A stretch of DNA of 17,183 nucleotides, from NCBI GenBank assembly GCA_910579605.1, contig CAJTUG010000004.1, forward strand, positions 32,367 to 49,549. The letters are read 5' to 3'. This DNA is from an uncultured Muribaculaceae bacterium (lineage in GTDB: Bacteria; Bacteroidota; Bacteroidia; Bacteroidales; Muribaculaceae). The notes beneath the pieces were generated by a model. It was given only the letters and a program-made list of their open reading frames with translations. It ran no database searches and was not told where the DNA came from. This document shows, piece by piece, positions 7,315-15,768 of this stretch. The first letter of the stretch is position 1. The number at the start of each line of letters is the position of its first letter. Both the position numbers and the translations under genes were made by a program.

Positions 7315-8841
7315 ATGGAAAAATTCTCGATGGTAGCCAAGACCTTCCAGGGACTTGAAGATGTGTTGGCAGAAGAATTGCGCGCATTAGGCGCAAGTAA
7401 TGTGGAACCCGGAAACCGAATGGTGGGTTTCGAGGGTGATTTGGCTATGATGTATAAGGCAAATTTATGTTGCCGGACAGCGTTGAGAATTTTAAAGCCA
7501 TTTTTTAAATTTACTGCTCGTGATGCCGATCAGCTTTATGACCGTGTCAAGGAATATGATTGGTCTGAGTTGATGGATGTGAATAAGACATTTTCTATAG
7601 ATACTGTTTCGTTTGGCGAGGAGTTCAAGCATTCTCAGTTTGTGACTTATCGCGTAAAGGATGGTATAGTGGATTGGTTTCGCGATCATAGTGAGGACGA
7701 ACGTCGTCCGAAAGTGCGTCTTGACGGAGCTGATATAATGATAAATGTACACATTTCCGGGCACGATGTCACCTTGTCGCTTGATTCTTCGGGAGAGTCG
7801 CTCCATAAGCGTGGTTATCGTCAGGCTCAGACCGAGGCTCCTATAAGCGAGGTCCTTGCTGCCGGTATAATCTTGAAGAGCGGCTGGCGCGGCGATGTTC
7901 CTTTTGTTGATCCTATGTGTGGTTCGGGTACATTCTTGATAGAGGCGGCTTTGATAGCTGCCAATATTAATCCGGGTATTTTCAGAAAGCATTTCTCGTT
8001 TGAAAACTGGCCTGATTTCAACCGCGAGTTATTTGAGGAAATTTATAACGATGATTCCGGTGAGCGTGAGATAACGGTGTCTATTGTCGGTTGCGATATC
8101 AGCCCACGTGCTATAGCGGTGACTCTTGAGAATGCTAAAAGCGCTGGAGTTGCCCGGTATCTGACTTTGGAAGCGAAACCTATTGCCAAGTGGGAGTCTG
8201 CGCCAGAGCCTGCAGGTGTTTTAGTTACAAATCCTCCTTATGGCAAACGTATCGGTGCCGACGACATGAACGCGCTATATAGCACTATAGGATCTGTTCT
8301 CAAGCATGTGTTCAAAGGTTATCATGCATGGATTATAGGTTACGAAGATGAATATTTCCACGAGATAGGGCTTGCTCCTTCGCAAAAGATTGCCGTGAAT
8401 AATGGAGGCCTTGATTGCGAACTCCGCGAATATATAATCTTTGAGGGTACAAAACGTGAGTTCCGCCAATCGGGTGGCCGTTTGAAAGACGAACAAGCCG
8501 TTAGAAAGGAGAAACCACGGCGTCCAGAAAGAGACCGTGGTAGCAAACGCGACGACAGGCCTGACAGAAAAGGTCGTGAAAATTCTCCTTTCCGTGGCGA
8601 TAGAGATAAGAAAGGCTTTAAGGGCGACCGTGACAGGGCCTATAAAGAAAAGGGCTTTAAAGAGAGAAGGATAAAGGACGGCGATGCGCCTAAAAGTACA
8701 GAAAGAACCGATGTGGAAAAGCGTGAGCGTCGCCCGATAGACTTGAATCGTCTTGGCAGGGGGCCAAGGCTTTCTGCCGAAAACGAAATAGTGCTACGCC
8801 CTGCATGGCGTAGCCGTAAGAAAGCCGACGACCAACAATAA
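7315..8841 (+). CDS. THUMP-domain SAM-dependent RNA methyltransferase (RlmL-like) with basic tail
   Basis: A 508-residue protein. The N-terminal ~160 residues fit the ferredoxin-like plus THUMP RNA-binding region of the RlmL/UPF0020 family ('SMVAKTFQGLEDVLAEEL' at the start). The Rossmann catalytic domain follows: 'FVDPMCGSGTFLIEAA' (SAM-binding motif I, around 198-212) and NPPYG (306-310), the motif IV signature of methyltransferases acting on an exocyclic amino group. In E. coli the homologous half of RlmKL makes m2G2445 in 23S rRNA, so 23S rRNA guanine N2 methylation is the likely reaction; no RlmK half is attached here. From about residue 380 the protein becomes a highly charged, Arg/Lys/Asp-rich, low-complexity tail with near-repeats (GDRD, GFKG, GFKE), probably disordered and RNA-binding. 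An AAGGA site precedes the ATG. First gene of the four-gene run, 45 nt before purD. Confidence 0.85.
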   Translation: MEKFSMVAKTFQGLEDVLAEELRALGASNVEPGNRMVGFEGDLAMMYKANLCCRTALRILKPFFKFTARDADQLYDRVKEYDWSELMDVNKTFSIDTVSFGEEFKHSQFVTYRVKDGIVDWFRDHSEDERRPKVRLDGADIMINVHISGHDVTLSLDSSGESLHKRGYRQAQTEAPISEVLAAGIILKSGWRGDVPFVDPMCGSGTFLIEAALIAANINPGIFRKHFSFENWPDFNRELFEEIYNDDSGEREITVSIVGCDISPRAIAVTLENAKSAGVARYLTLEAKPIAKWESAPEPAGVLVTNPPYGKRIGADDMNALYSTIGSVLKHVFKGYHAWIIGYEDEYFHEIGLAPSQKIAVNNGGLDCELREYIIFEGTKREFRQSGGRLKDEQAVRKEKPRRPERDRGSKRDDRPDRKGRENSPFRGDRDKKGFKGDRDRAYKEKGFKERRIKDGDAPKSTERTDVEKRERRPIDLNRLGRGPRLSAENEIVLRPAWRSRKKADDQQ

Positions 8842-8886
8842 GATTACTACAAGATAATAATAGCAAGAACGTAAAAAGCAAATATT

Positions 8887-10194
8887 ATGGTACCTCCCAC
8901 CCAATACCGTGTGCTTCTTTTAGGAAGCGGTGGCCGCGAATCGGCTATAGCTTATAAACTTAGCCACAGCCCGCTCCTGAAGGAGTTGTATATAGCTCCA
9001 GGAAATGCCGGCACTAAAGCATACGGCATAAATTTGCCGTTGAATCCTACTGATTTTGCAGCAGTTGCCGATGCAGTAGACCGCTACGGTATAGATTTGC
9101 TTGTATGTGGCAACGAAGATCCTCTTGTAGGGGGTGTGCGCGAATATATTGAAGCTCATTGTAAAGCAACAGGACGCCAAGTAGGTATTGTAGGGCCGGG
9201 AAGCGCCGGTGCAGCCTTGGAAGGGTCTAAAGATTTTGCAAAAGATTTTATGATGCGTCATGGCATACCCACGGCGCGGCATCTCACTGTAGATGCTTCC
9301 ACGATAGCCGAGGGCGAGGCTTTCTTAGAGAGTCTTGATGCTCCTTATGTACTAAAGGCAGATGGTCTTGCTGCAGGTAAGGGAGTCTTGATTATCAACG
9401 ATTTGGCAGAGGCTAAATCCTCATTGCGCCAGATGTTGGAGGGAATGTTTGGCGAAGCGTCTGCCAAGGTTGTGATAGAGGAGTTCTTAGATGGGATAGA
9501 ATGTTCTGTTTTTGTCCTCACAGATGGCACTGGAAATTATCGTCTTCTTCCTCCTGCCAAGGATTATAAGCGAATAGGCGAGGGCGATAAAGGCCTTAAT
9601 ACCGGAGGTATGGGCGCAGTGTGTCCGCCGCCATTCTGCACTCCCGAATTTATGGCCAAAGTAGAAGAACGGATCGTGAAACCTACTCTTTCCGGTTTGA
9701 TGGCTGAGGGTATTGATTATCGTGGGATTATTTTCTTGGGTCTCATCAAGGTTAAAGACGAACCTATGGTTATCGAGTATAACGTGAGATTGGGCGACCC
9801 GGAGACGGAAGCCGTTTTGCCGCGAGTTCAATCGGATTTGCTTGACCTTTTTGCGGGTATTGCCCAAGGCGATATTTCTGGCAAAGAACTTGCAATAGAT
9901 CCCCGTGCAGCCGTTACTGTTGTTGCCGTGTCGGGTGGTTATCCTGGGAGCTACGAAAAGGGTAAGGAGATAAAAGGAAATCTCAGCCCTGAGAAATCTA
10001 TAGTTTTCCATGCTGGCACATCCGAAGGAGTCGATTGTCCGGTGACTTCAGGGGGGCGTGTACTTGCTGTCACTTCGTTTGGCGACGATATTTACCAAGC
10101 AGTATCACAGTCATATGAAAGTTTGGGTAATATAAGTTTTGACGGCATGTATTATCGCCGAGACATTACCAAGGATCTTTGCTTAAAGGATTGA
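8887..10194 (+). CDS. purD: Phosphoribosylamine-glycine ligase (GAR synthetase)
   Basis: A 435-residue ATP-grasp enzyme of de novo purine synthesis, joining glycine to 5-phosphoribosylamine with ATP hydrolysis in the cytoplasm. Family signatures in order: N-domain loop 'LLLGSGGRES' (10-19), 'YIAPGNAGT', ATP-grasp strand 'YVLKADGLAAGKGV' with Lys157, 'PPAKDYKRIGEGDKGLNTGG' in the ATP/substrate loop, and 'EYNVRLGDPETEAVLPR' with the metal-binding Glu297 and Asn299. Length matches the family. The usual His of GGREHA is Ser19 here. The start ATG is preceded only by A-rich sequence. It follows the methyltransferase by 45 nt without a visible promoter and precedes the membrane gene by 4 nt, so co-transcription is likely. 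Confidence 0.95.
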   Translation: MVPPTQYRVLLLGSGGRESAIAYKLSHSPLLKELYIAPGNAGTKAYGINLPLNPTDFAAVADAVDRYGIDLLVCGNEDPLVGGVREYIEAHCKATGRQVGIVGPGSAGAALEGSKDFAKDFMMRHGIPTARHLTVDASTIAEGEAFLESLDAPYVLKADGLAAGKGVLIINDLAEAKSSLRQMLEGMFGEASAKVVIEEFLDGIECSVFVLTDGTGNYRLLPPAKDYKRIGEGDKGLNTGGMGAVCPPPFCTPEFMAKVEERIVKPTLSGLMAEGIDYRGIIFLGLIKVKDEPMVIEYNVRLGDPETEAVLPRVQSDLLDLFAGIAQGDISGKELAIDPRAAVTVVAVSGGYPGSYEKGKEIKGNLSPEKSIVFHAGTSEGVDCPVTSGGRVLAVTSFGDDIYQAVSQSYESLGNISFDGMYYRRDITKDLCLKD

Positions 10195-10198
10195 TAAA

Positions 10199-11179
10199 TT
10201 GAATATAGCACAGATAACCCGATTGTTGCATTCCCGCGTTTTCGGCGTGGTGTTTGGGGTCGTTGCCATAATATGCGCTACTTTTTATTATGGCATGGGC
10301 TATAGTGTTCCATTGGATAGCGATAACGGCTTCTGTTTTCCTTCTGCCAACGAGTGGCTGCGACCAGGAACATTAGATTTTCTTGTGGCCGTTTCGGGCA
10401 ATATTGCCATTGCGGTTCTGATGCTTTTGATGAACAAACTCTTCAATGTGTTGCGTTCTATTACAGGTTTGTATATCAGTTTGTTTGCTGTTATGCAACT
10501 TGGTATTCCCGACCTTGCTACACAATTTTATACCGGTACTGTGCTCGGAGCAGCTCTTGCCGTAGCGTTGCTATTGCTTTTTAGCTGCTATCGGAATCTT
10601 GATGGGACACGTCGGGTATTCCTTGTGTTTTTCGGTTTTTCTGCTCTTGCCAGCACCCAATATTGCTATGCGGTTTATCTGCCGGTTTTCCTTGTCGGTC
10701 TGGCTCAGATGCGAGTGTTCAACGGCAGGTCGCTTGTGGCTGCGCTTTTGGGTTTGATAACGCCATGGTGGCTGCTTATAGGCTTTGGCATTGTTGACCT
10801 GTGGGATATAGAAATGCCGCGTTTTGAGAGCGTTTTCGGGCTTATGGATACAAGGGGAAGAATCATGTTGCTGTCGTGTGTGGGTTTTACGGCATTGCTG
10901 ACTGTGACGAGTATTGTCTTGAATGTATTTAAGACTATAGCCTACAACGCGAAGTCGCGAGCCTATAATGGTGCGCTGAACTTGGCAGCTATTGTCACCC
11001 TTTTGGCCATGAGCCTTGACTACAGAAACATGGTATGCTATATTCCGACACTTAATTTTCTGTCGGCTTTGCAGGTGTCGCATTTTTTCTCGATTCATAG
11101 AGCCAGTAAATCGGGAGTGGCCATATTATCTATTTTAGCCGTTTATATAGGTTTCTTCATATGCCAAACAGTAATATAA
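10199..11179 (+). CDS. Unrecognised multi-pass inner-membrane protein
   Basis: A 326-residue protein dominated by hydrophobic segments, with roughly 9-10 membrane spans at about 13-32, 60-80, 86-105, 111-130, 139-170, 180-200, 220-245, 258-275 and 305-325. No catalytic motif or transporter signature is evident. Charged loops are short; 'MPRFESVFGLMDTRGR' (about 203-218) is the longest polar stretch. The start is a TTG at 10199, 4 nt after the purD stop; an in-frame TAA at 10184 leaves no ATG option before the first span. The 3' end overlaps pdxB by 19 nt, so translation is probably coupled. Membrane genes next to purD occur elsewhere in Bacteroidota (my recollection is a DUF6427-type family in flavobacteria), but I cannot confirm that relationship from sequence. 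Role unknown. Confidence 0.8.
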   Translation: MNIAQITRLLHSRVFGVVFGVVAIICATFYYGMGYSVPLDSDNGFCFPSANEWLRPGTLDFLVAVSGNIAIAVLMLLMNKLFNVLRSITGLYISLFAVMQLGIPDLATQFYTGTVLGAALAVALLLLFSCYRNLDGTRRVFLVFFGFSALASTQYCYAVYLPVFLVGLAQMRVFNGRSLVAALLGLITPWWLLIGFGIVDLWDIEMPRFESVFGLMDTRGRIMLLSCVGFTALLTVTSIVLNVFKTIAYNAKSRAYNGALNLAAIVTLLAMSLDYRNMVCYIPTLNFLSALQVSHFFSIHRASKSGVAILSILAVYIGFFICQTVI

Positions 11180-12192
11180 GAATAATAGTAGAAAAGAATG
11201 TGCCCTTTGTAAAGGGGTTGTTGGATGCTTATGCCGATGTTCGTTATCTGTCGGCCGAAGAGATTACCCCTAAGGCCGTGAGGGAAATAGACGGGATGAT
11301 TATCCGCACCCGTACAAAGTGTAACGAAGAGTTGCTAAAAAAATCGGAGTGCAAAATCATTGCTACTGCTACAATAGGTACAGATCATATAGATCTTGAT
11401 TATTGTCGTAGCCGTGGTATAACGGTGGTCAATGCGCCGGGATGTAATGCACCTGCTGTGGCTCAATATGTTTTTGGGTCTATCATGCAGACAATAAACA
11501 GGCGTTTGTCGGCCTATACGATAGGTATTGTCGGGGTAGGTCATGTTGGAAAGATAGTGGAGCGATGGGCGCGGTCGCTTGATATGCGAGTTTTGCTGTG
11601 CGACCCTCTGAGGCAGGCTGAAGAGGGAGGCGACCAATGGTGCGATCTTGATACTATAGCCCGAGAAGCAGACATAATAACTTTCCACACTCCGTTGACC
11701 CACGATGGTGAACATGCCACATACCATATGGTGAATGCCGATTTCTTAGGGAAACTTCGTCGTGCTCCAATCATTATAAATTCGGCTCGTGGAGAGGTTG
11801 TGGACACTCAAGCTCTCATAGAAGCTAAAAAAGGAGGTCTTGTTGGCCCGTTGGTGATTGATTGTTGGGAGGGTGAACCTGAAATAAACCGCGATTTGTT
11901 GCAGTTGGCAGCTATAGCTACTCCTCATATTGCAGGTTATAGCCGAGAAGGAAAGGTGAGGGCATCCCAACAGGTCGTAGACGCTATGACGACGTTTTTC
12001 ATGACTCCTCGTGTGAGTATCCCCGGGCCGCTACCACGTGCTTGTGCGCGTGCGGTCAGCATGGCCGGAGTAGAGCAGAGTTACGATCCTACATTGGACA
12101 GCAATGCGCTCAAGCGTAATCCGGAGGCCTTTGAGAGTCTCCGCAACAACTACGACTTACGTGAAGAAGTGCCCGAAGGCGCGGAATCGTAG
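11161..12192 (+). CDS. pdxB: Erythronate-4-phosphate dehydrogenase
   Basis: A 343-residue NAD-dependent D-2-hydroxyacid dehydrogenase that oxidises 4-phosphoerythronate in the DXP-dependent route to pyridoxal phosphate. Signs of PdxB rather than a generic SerA: 'IRTRTKCNEELL', 'ATIGTDHIDLDYC', a dinucleotide-binding 'GIVGVGHVGKIV' (122-133), and 'ATPHIAGYS'. The catalytic triad is intact: Arg210 in 'NSARGEVVD', Glu239 in 'CWEGEPE' and His256, with the spacings of 29 and 17 residues expected for the family. It is shorter than E. coli PdxB (378), so the C-terminal dimerisation domain is reduced. The ATG lies inside the end of the membrane gene (19-nt overlap). Last gene of its run; a strong hairpin follows 17 nt after the stop. 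Confidence 0.93.
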   Translation: MPNSNIRIIVEKNVPFVKGLLDAYADVRYLSAEEITPKAVREIDGMIIRTRTKCNEELLKKSECKIIATATIGTDHIDLDYCRSRGITVVNAPGCNAPAVAQYVFGSIMQTINRRLSAYTIGIVGVGHVGKIVERWARSLDMRVLLCDPLRQAEEGGDQWCDLDTIAREADIITFHTPLTHDGEHATYHMVNADFLGKLRRAPIIINSARGEVVDTQALIEAKKGGLVGPLVIDCWEGEPEINRDLLQLAAIATPHIAGYSREGKVRASQQVVDAMTTFFMTPRVSIPGPLPRACARAVSMAGVEQSYDPTLDSNALKRNPEAFESLRNNYDLREEVPEGAES

Positions 12193-12209
12193 AAGATATA
12201 TATCGAATG

Positions 12210-12258
12210 TATACAAAAGGCCTGCCTCACTCATATTGTGAGGCAGGCCTTTTGTATA
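12210..12258. terminator. 21-bp perfect hairpin, bidirectional terminator for pdxB and porU
   Basis: Arms 12210-12230 and 12238-12258 are exact reverse complements around a 7-nt loop (tcatatt). The GC-rich core has an A-run on its left flank and a T-run on its right, so it works as an intrinsic terminator in both directions. It lies between the pdxB stop and the porU stop, which face each other. Confidence 0.9.
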
Positions 12259-12287
12259 TGATTTTTATCCGATTATTTCTTGTTATG

Positions 12288-15200
12288 TTATTGAGCTGTA
12301 ACAGCTATGCGGCGTGTTGCAGTTTCGTAGGTTTGCTCGTCGGTAGTCACCGAGGCTCGGTAGAGATATATGCCGCGTTCTATCCTTCGTCCTGAATAAT
12401 CGCATAAATCCCAGTTTACAGGTACAGTTAGGAACATGTCGCTTTTACCCTTGACAGTACTGCTCCACACGGGTTTACCCATGAGTGTGTAAACGGTTAT
12501 GGTGACTGTTGCCATACCTTCGGGTTGATTATGTTTAAGGTAGAAATTGGCTTCTGTAGATGCCGGGTTGGCGTCGGAGTAGACATCGAAGATTGTGGGA
12601 GCAAGGCCAGGCACGACGAAAAAGTCTATTTCACTGCTTGCCGAATTCCCCGAAGTATCCCATATGCGTAGTTTTAGAGTGTGGTTGCCTGCCAATAAAT
12701 TCTCTAAAGGATAGTTTATTACGCCCGAAGGGCTGCCGTCGGGATTGGGTGTGAAATAATAATTTACGTCGTTATAAGATTGGGTCCCGTCAAGAATAAC
12801 GGTCATTTGATGTCCTACACCAGCCGACGATAGGTTGAGACCCACATTGTCTGATATGGTGGCAATTAACATGGGATCGGCGTTGATTGTAGCACCGTTT
12901 TTAAAATTTTCGTGGTTGAGAATCAAGCTTTCTATAACAGGGGCTTCGGTGTCTTCAACAGCATTTTCGTCGAATCCATATACGTAGAAATCGCGGTTGA
13001 TTCCAACGGCCTCGTCGTTGGTTTCTGTAGAGTATGCGTAGAGCGACATTGTTGCTTCCCTAAAATTCTGGGAAAGCTCTTCGGGCATAGCTATTTCCAT
13101 GGAGAACCGGCCGTTTTTAACCGGTGCGGAGCCATAAAATACGCGGCCGCCGTAGTCTTCAAAATTTTCTACTTTTCCTTGGCCGTATCCGTTGGTTGTG
13201 ACTGTGCGCTCTGCGTCGAATATCTCGACCATTGCCACACCGTTGAAATTTTCCATGTGTTCTCCGTCGGAGTCAAGGATTGTTCCGGATATTGAAGAGC
13301 GGCTTAGAGCGGCCATTACAGGTTGTTGGTTGCCGTCTACGGGTATGCCGTTTATGCTGTCGAGGCGCACGTCGTTGGAAGGTGTTGCCAGAGGCAAAGC
13401 CGGATCTCCGACAAAGACGTAGCGCAGGCGGTTTTCATCGCTGAGGGCTTGACCGCTGTTGTCGCGGATATCGTTTTTTGCCAAACGGTATATCTCGCCT
13501 GGGGTGAGGATGTGGCCCTTGTCGTTGCGTCGTGCCAACATGCGTCCTACTGCGGAGGAGAATTTTTCGTTGTCGGAAATATACACGGGTCGGGTAGCGC
13601 TTACAATGCCTATTGCGCCGCCGTAACGTTCTTTATAGAGGATTTCTGCGCCACTCACTTTTTGTCCGTCAAGGCGTAGGAAATCGCATGTGGCAGCGAA
13701 TATAAATGGCCAATGTGTCAGGTACATATTGTTGACGTCGCTATAGGACAGCTGGCCGTCGTGTGTCCAACCCGATGTTGAGGCGTGGCCTATGAAATTC
13801 CACCATACGACACCTTCGTCAAGGTAGCGGAACATTGTTGCACGTGCCTCGGGATAAACGTTTCCTTGTCTGGCATAGGCATCCATATATACTTTTCTGA
13901 CGAGTTGGTATTGGTTGTCTCTGCCGGCAAAACCGTTGATCATTTTTTCGGTTTGTTGGAGGTGTATGCCGTTGTCTTCGTCGTCGGCAAGGAACATGAA
14001 GCGATGTTTCCATGCTGTTTTCTTTGAATTTTCGGCATATTGTATGATCTTGTCAACGAGTTGGCGGGCTTCTGTGTTGTCTAAGGCGGGTATTCGGCCT
14101 ATTGCAATAGAAAGTTTGTCGGCGCCAAGGCGATTTCCGCTATTGTCTGCGAGCATAGCTGTAACGTCGTCTGTAAAATAACCTTCGTTGTCGGACAATG
14201 CCGAGCGCACTGTCCATGGTGTCCAGCCGGGTATTGTTGGATATGTGCCGGAAGACTCAAGGAGATGTCGGTTGTCGATTGTCATACGCGCAAAGAGGAT
14301 GGCATACTGGAGGGGATCTCCATTGCCCGATTGTCCTCTGTCGTATAGCATCTTGAAATATTTACGGAGCGCACCGGGATCGGCAGAACCAGAACCGAAT
14401 TCATTGTATATGTCTGTGTCGAGAACAAGACGGACACTTATAGAATCCTGTCTGTCGGTATGGAATTGTGCTAAACGCTGCGCCTGGGTATAGTATTCCG
14501 AGGGGGATACTATTACCATTGTTACACTTGAGTGGGAGTGCAAATCTTGATTTTTTACGGTTCCGTCAAATTGAGGGGCTGGGAGAGTTGCGCCGGTTCG
14601 CCATGCCACGTATTCACGGTTTCCTTGCCCTGTCATCGTCCACAAGTTTTTGTCGCTTTGGCGGAGGGATTGCACTGCTTTGATGTCTAAAGGTTCTGTC
14701 ACATCCCAAATTGTTGTGCCTTCGGTGCATGCAAGCGACAGCTGCTTTGCCGATGAGCAGAAATGGAGATAACCAGTCTGAGGTAGGTTCAACCGTCGTG
14801 GGTAGTTGAACGATACATAATTGAGGTTGGCTTTGCTCGGTGTTGTGGTTGGAATGAGTTTGAGGCTTATACGCGATTTTCCAGCCGTAGTGGGGCTTGC
14901 CTTGAAACTGAAGCGTTTTACTATTTCGTTGCCGTGGACATAGTGGCTTGTGCTTGTTGCCGGCAACGAGAGATGGCCTAAGAGAGAATCGTTGTGCGCT
15001 ACTTGGAGTATGGTTCCGGAGGAGGAAAGGTGGCTCACATAGGACACCTCTACCCACGATTTAGCCTCTGGAGCATAGTCTGTGACACTGAAATCGATGT
15101 CTAAAGTACGGTTGTAGCGCATATCTTCGCCTACCAATGCAGCTCCTGCACTGCCAGGTGTTGACAGTTCGAGTTCGTGGTGTGCCCTGTCTTTGAAATA

Positions 15201-15674
15201 TGTTGTTGGGTTGTCGGCTCCGGGCGTACCGGTTGTAGTTGTGGGCCGGGATTCACCACCTTCGGTAACATAATAGTACCCGTAGTTGGTGAACACATTG
15301 CACTGGAAAGAGTAGCCCTCTTTGTCGGTGGTTTCCCATTGTCCAGGGCCTACGCCAAAAAATACCACTCCGGCATCTACTGCCGACTGTACAAGTGGAA
15401 GGTCGTCGATATAATTCTCTTTAGAAAGTATATTTGCCTGCCTCTTGCCACCGTATCCATAGATTCGCACGTTTTCCGGGTTGGAGAATCCCCAAGATCT
15501 AAGAGTGGAAGCCGAGATGCGGTAGAGTCCGGTTTCGGGAACGCGGATACGCACCCACCGTCCTTGCGACAGCACGGAATTGGCTGCATAAAAGTCTGTT
15601 TCGAAGCCATGAGATGAAGCCCATGGACCCAAAAGAGCAAGAAAGAGGATAATGAAGAGAGTATGTCGGTTCAT
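12288..15674 (-). CDS. porU: Type IX secretion system sortase PorU (gingipain-like C25 peptidase)
   Basis: A 1128-residue surface cysteine protease that, in characterised T9SS systems, removes the C-terminal sorting domain of cargo and attaches the cargo to lipopolysaccharide. The ATG at 15674 starts a clear signal peptide (MNRH, hydrophobic run, cleavage near 'SSHGF'); the longer in-frame TTG at 15734 was rejected. Order: N-terminal beta-rich region to ~380, C25 gingipain-like domain ~385-760, Ig-like region, then a FlgD/sorting-type end (~1030-1128) with 'VTITVYTLMGKPVWSS' and 'RGIYLYRASV'. The catalytic dyad is visible: His630 in 'NFIGHAS' and Cys663 in 'ATCDFLRLDG'. The 33-residue spacing equals that of gingipains and of P. 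gingivalis PorU. It lies 94 nt downstream of cysS with hairpins between. Its presence means the organism runs a T9SS, though the other components are not in this window. Confidence 0.92.
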   Translation of the reverse strand: MNRHTLFIILFLALLGPWASSHGFETDFYAANSVLSQGRWVRIRVPETGLYRISASTLRSWGFSNPENVRIYGYGGKRQANILSKENYIDDLPLVQSAVDAGVVFFGVGPGQWETTDKEGYSFQCNVFTNYGYYYVTEGGESRPTTTTGTPGADNPTTYFKDRAHHELELSTPGSAGAALVGEDMRYNRTLDIDFSVTDYAPEAKSWVEVSYVSHLSSSGTILQVAHNDSLLGHLSLPATSTSHYVHGNEIVKRFSFKASPTTAGKSRISLKLIPTTTPSKANLNYVSFNYPRRLNLPQTGYLHFCSSAKQLSLACTEGTTIWDVTEPLDIKAVQSLRQSDKNLWTMTGQGNREYVAWRTGATLPAPQFDGTVKNQDLHSHSSVTMVIVSPSEYYTQAQRLAQFHTDRQDSISVRLVLDTDIYNEFGSGSADPGALRKYFKMLYDRGQSGNGDPLQYAILFARMTIDNRHLLESSGTYPTIPGWTPWTVRSALSDNEGYFTDDVTAMLADNSGNRLGADKLSIAIGRIPALDNTEARQLVDKIIQYAENSKKTAWKHRFMFLADDEDNGIHLQQTEKMINGFAGRDNQYQLVRKVYMDAYARQGNVYPEARATMFRYLDEGVVWWNFIGHASTSGWTHDGQLSYSDVNNMYLTHWPFIFAATCDFLRLDGQKVSGAEILYKERYGGAIGIVSATRPVYISDNEKFSSAVGRMLARRNDKGHILTPGEIYRLAKNDIRDNSGQALSDENRLRYVFVGDPALPLATPSNDVRLDSINGIPVDGNQQPVMAALSRSSISGTILDSDGEHMENFNGVAMVEIFDAERTVTTNGYGQGKVENFEDYGGRVFYGSAPVKNGRFSMEIAMPEELSQNFREATMSLYAYSTETNDEAVGINRDFYVYGFDENAVEDTEAPVIESLILNHENFKNGATINADPMLIATISDNVGLNLSSAGVGHQMTVILDGTQSYNDVNYYFTPNPDGSPSGVINYPLENLLAGNHTLKLRIWDTSGNSASSEIDFFVVPGLAPTIFDVYSDANPASTEANFYLKHNQPEGMATVTITVYTLMGKPVWSSTVKGKSDMFLTVPVNWDLCDYSGRRIERGIYLYRASVTTDEQTYETATRRIAVTAQ

Positions 15675-15684
15675 CTTTTTAGTC

Positions 15685-15716
15685 AAGCGGGGTGATATGT
15701 TGTTTGCTCCCCGCTT
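15685..15716 (-). other. Hairpin just upstream of the porU start
   Basis: Arms AAGCGGGG (15685-15692) and CCCCGCTT (15709-15716) are exact complements with a 16-nt loop. The near arm ends 10 nt before the porU ATG, so in the porU mRNA it could affect ribosome access. No T-run follows on the minus strand, which argues against a simple terminator. Confidence 0.4.
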
Positions 15717-15734
15717 ATCAAGAATTAAACGCAA

Positions 15735-15757
15735 AAGACACTCGTTTATTGTGTCTT
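15735..15757 (-). terminator. Probable terminator of cysS
   Basis: A 7-bp stem (15735-15741 with 15751-15757, loop 9 nt) lies 11 nt after the cysS stop. On the minus strand it is followed by tttgcgttt, a T-rich tail. The stem is short and AT-containing, so termination may be partial and porU may receive read-through transcripts from cysS. Confidence 0.5.
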
Positions 15758-15768
15758 AAGGTATAACA

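Noticed and set aside
12193..12287. Possible small RNA or tRNA between pdxB and porU
   Set aside because: The only structure is the 21-bp hairpin with A/T flanks, which is fully explained as a bidirectional terminator; no tRNA arms are present.
15675..15734. Longer porU starting at TTG 15734
   Set aside because: It adds a charged 20-residue stretch before the signal peptide and spans the hairpin; the ATG at 15674 is the natural start.
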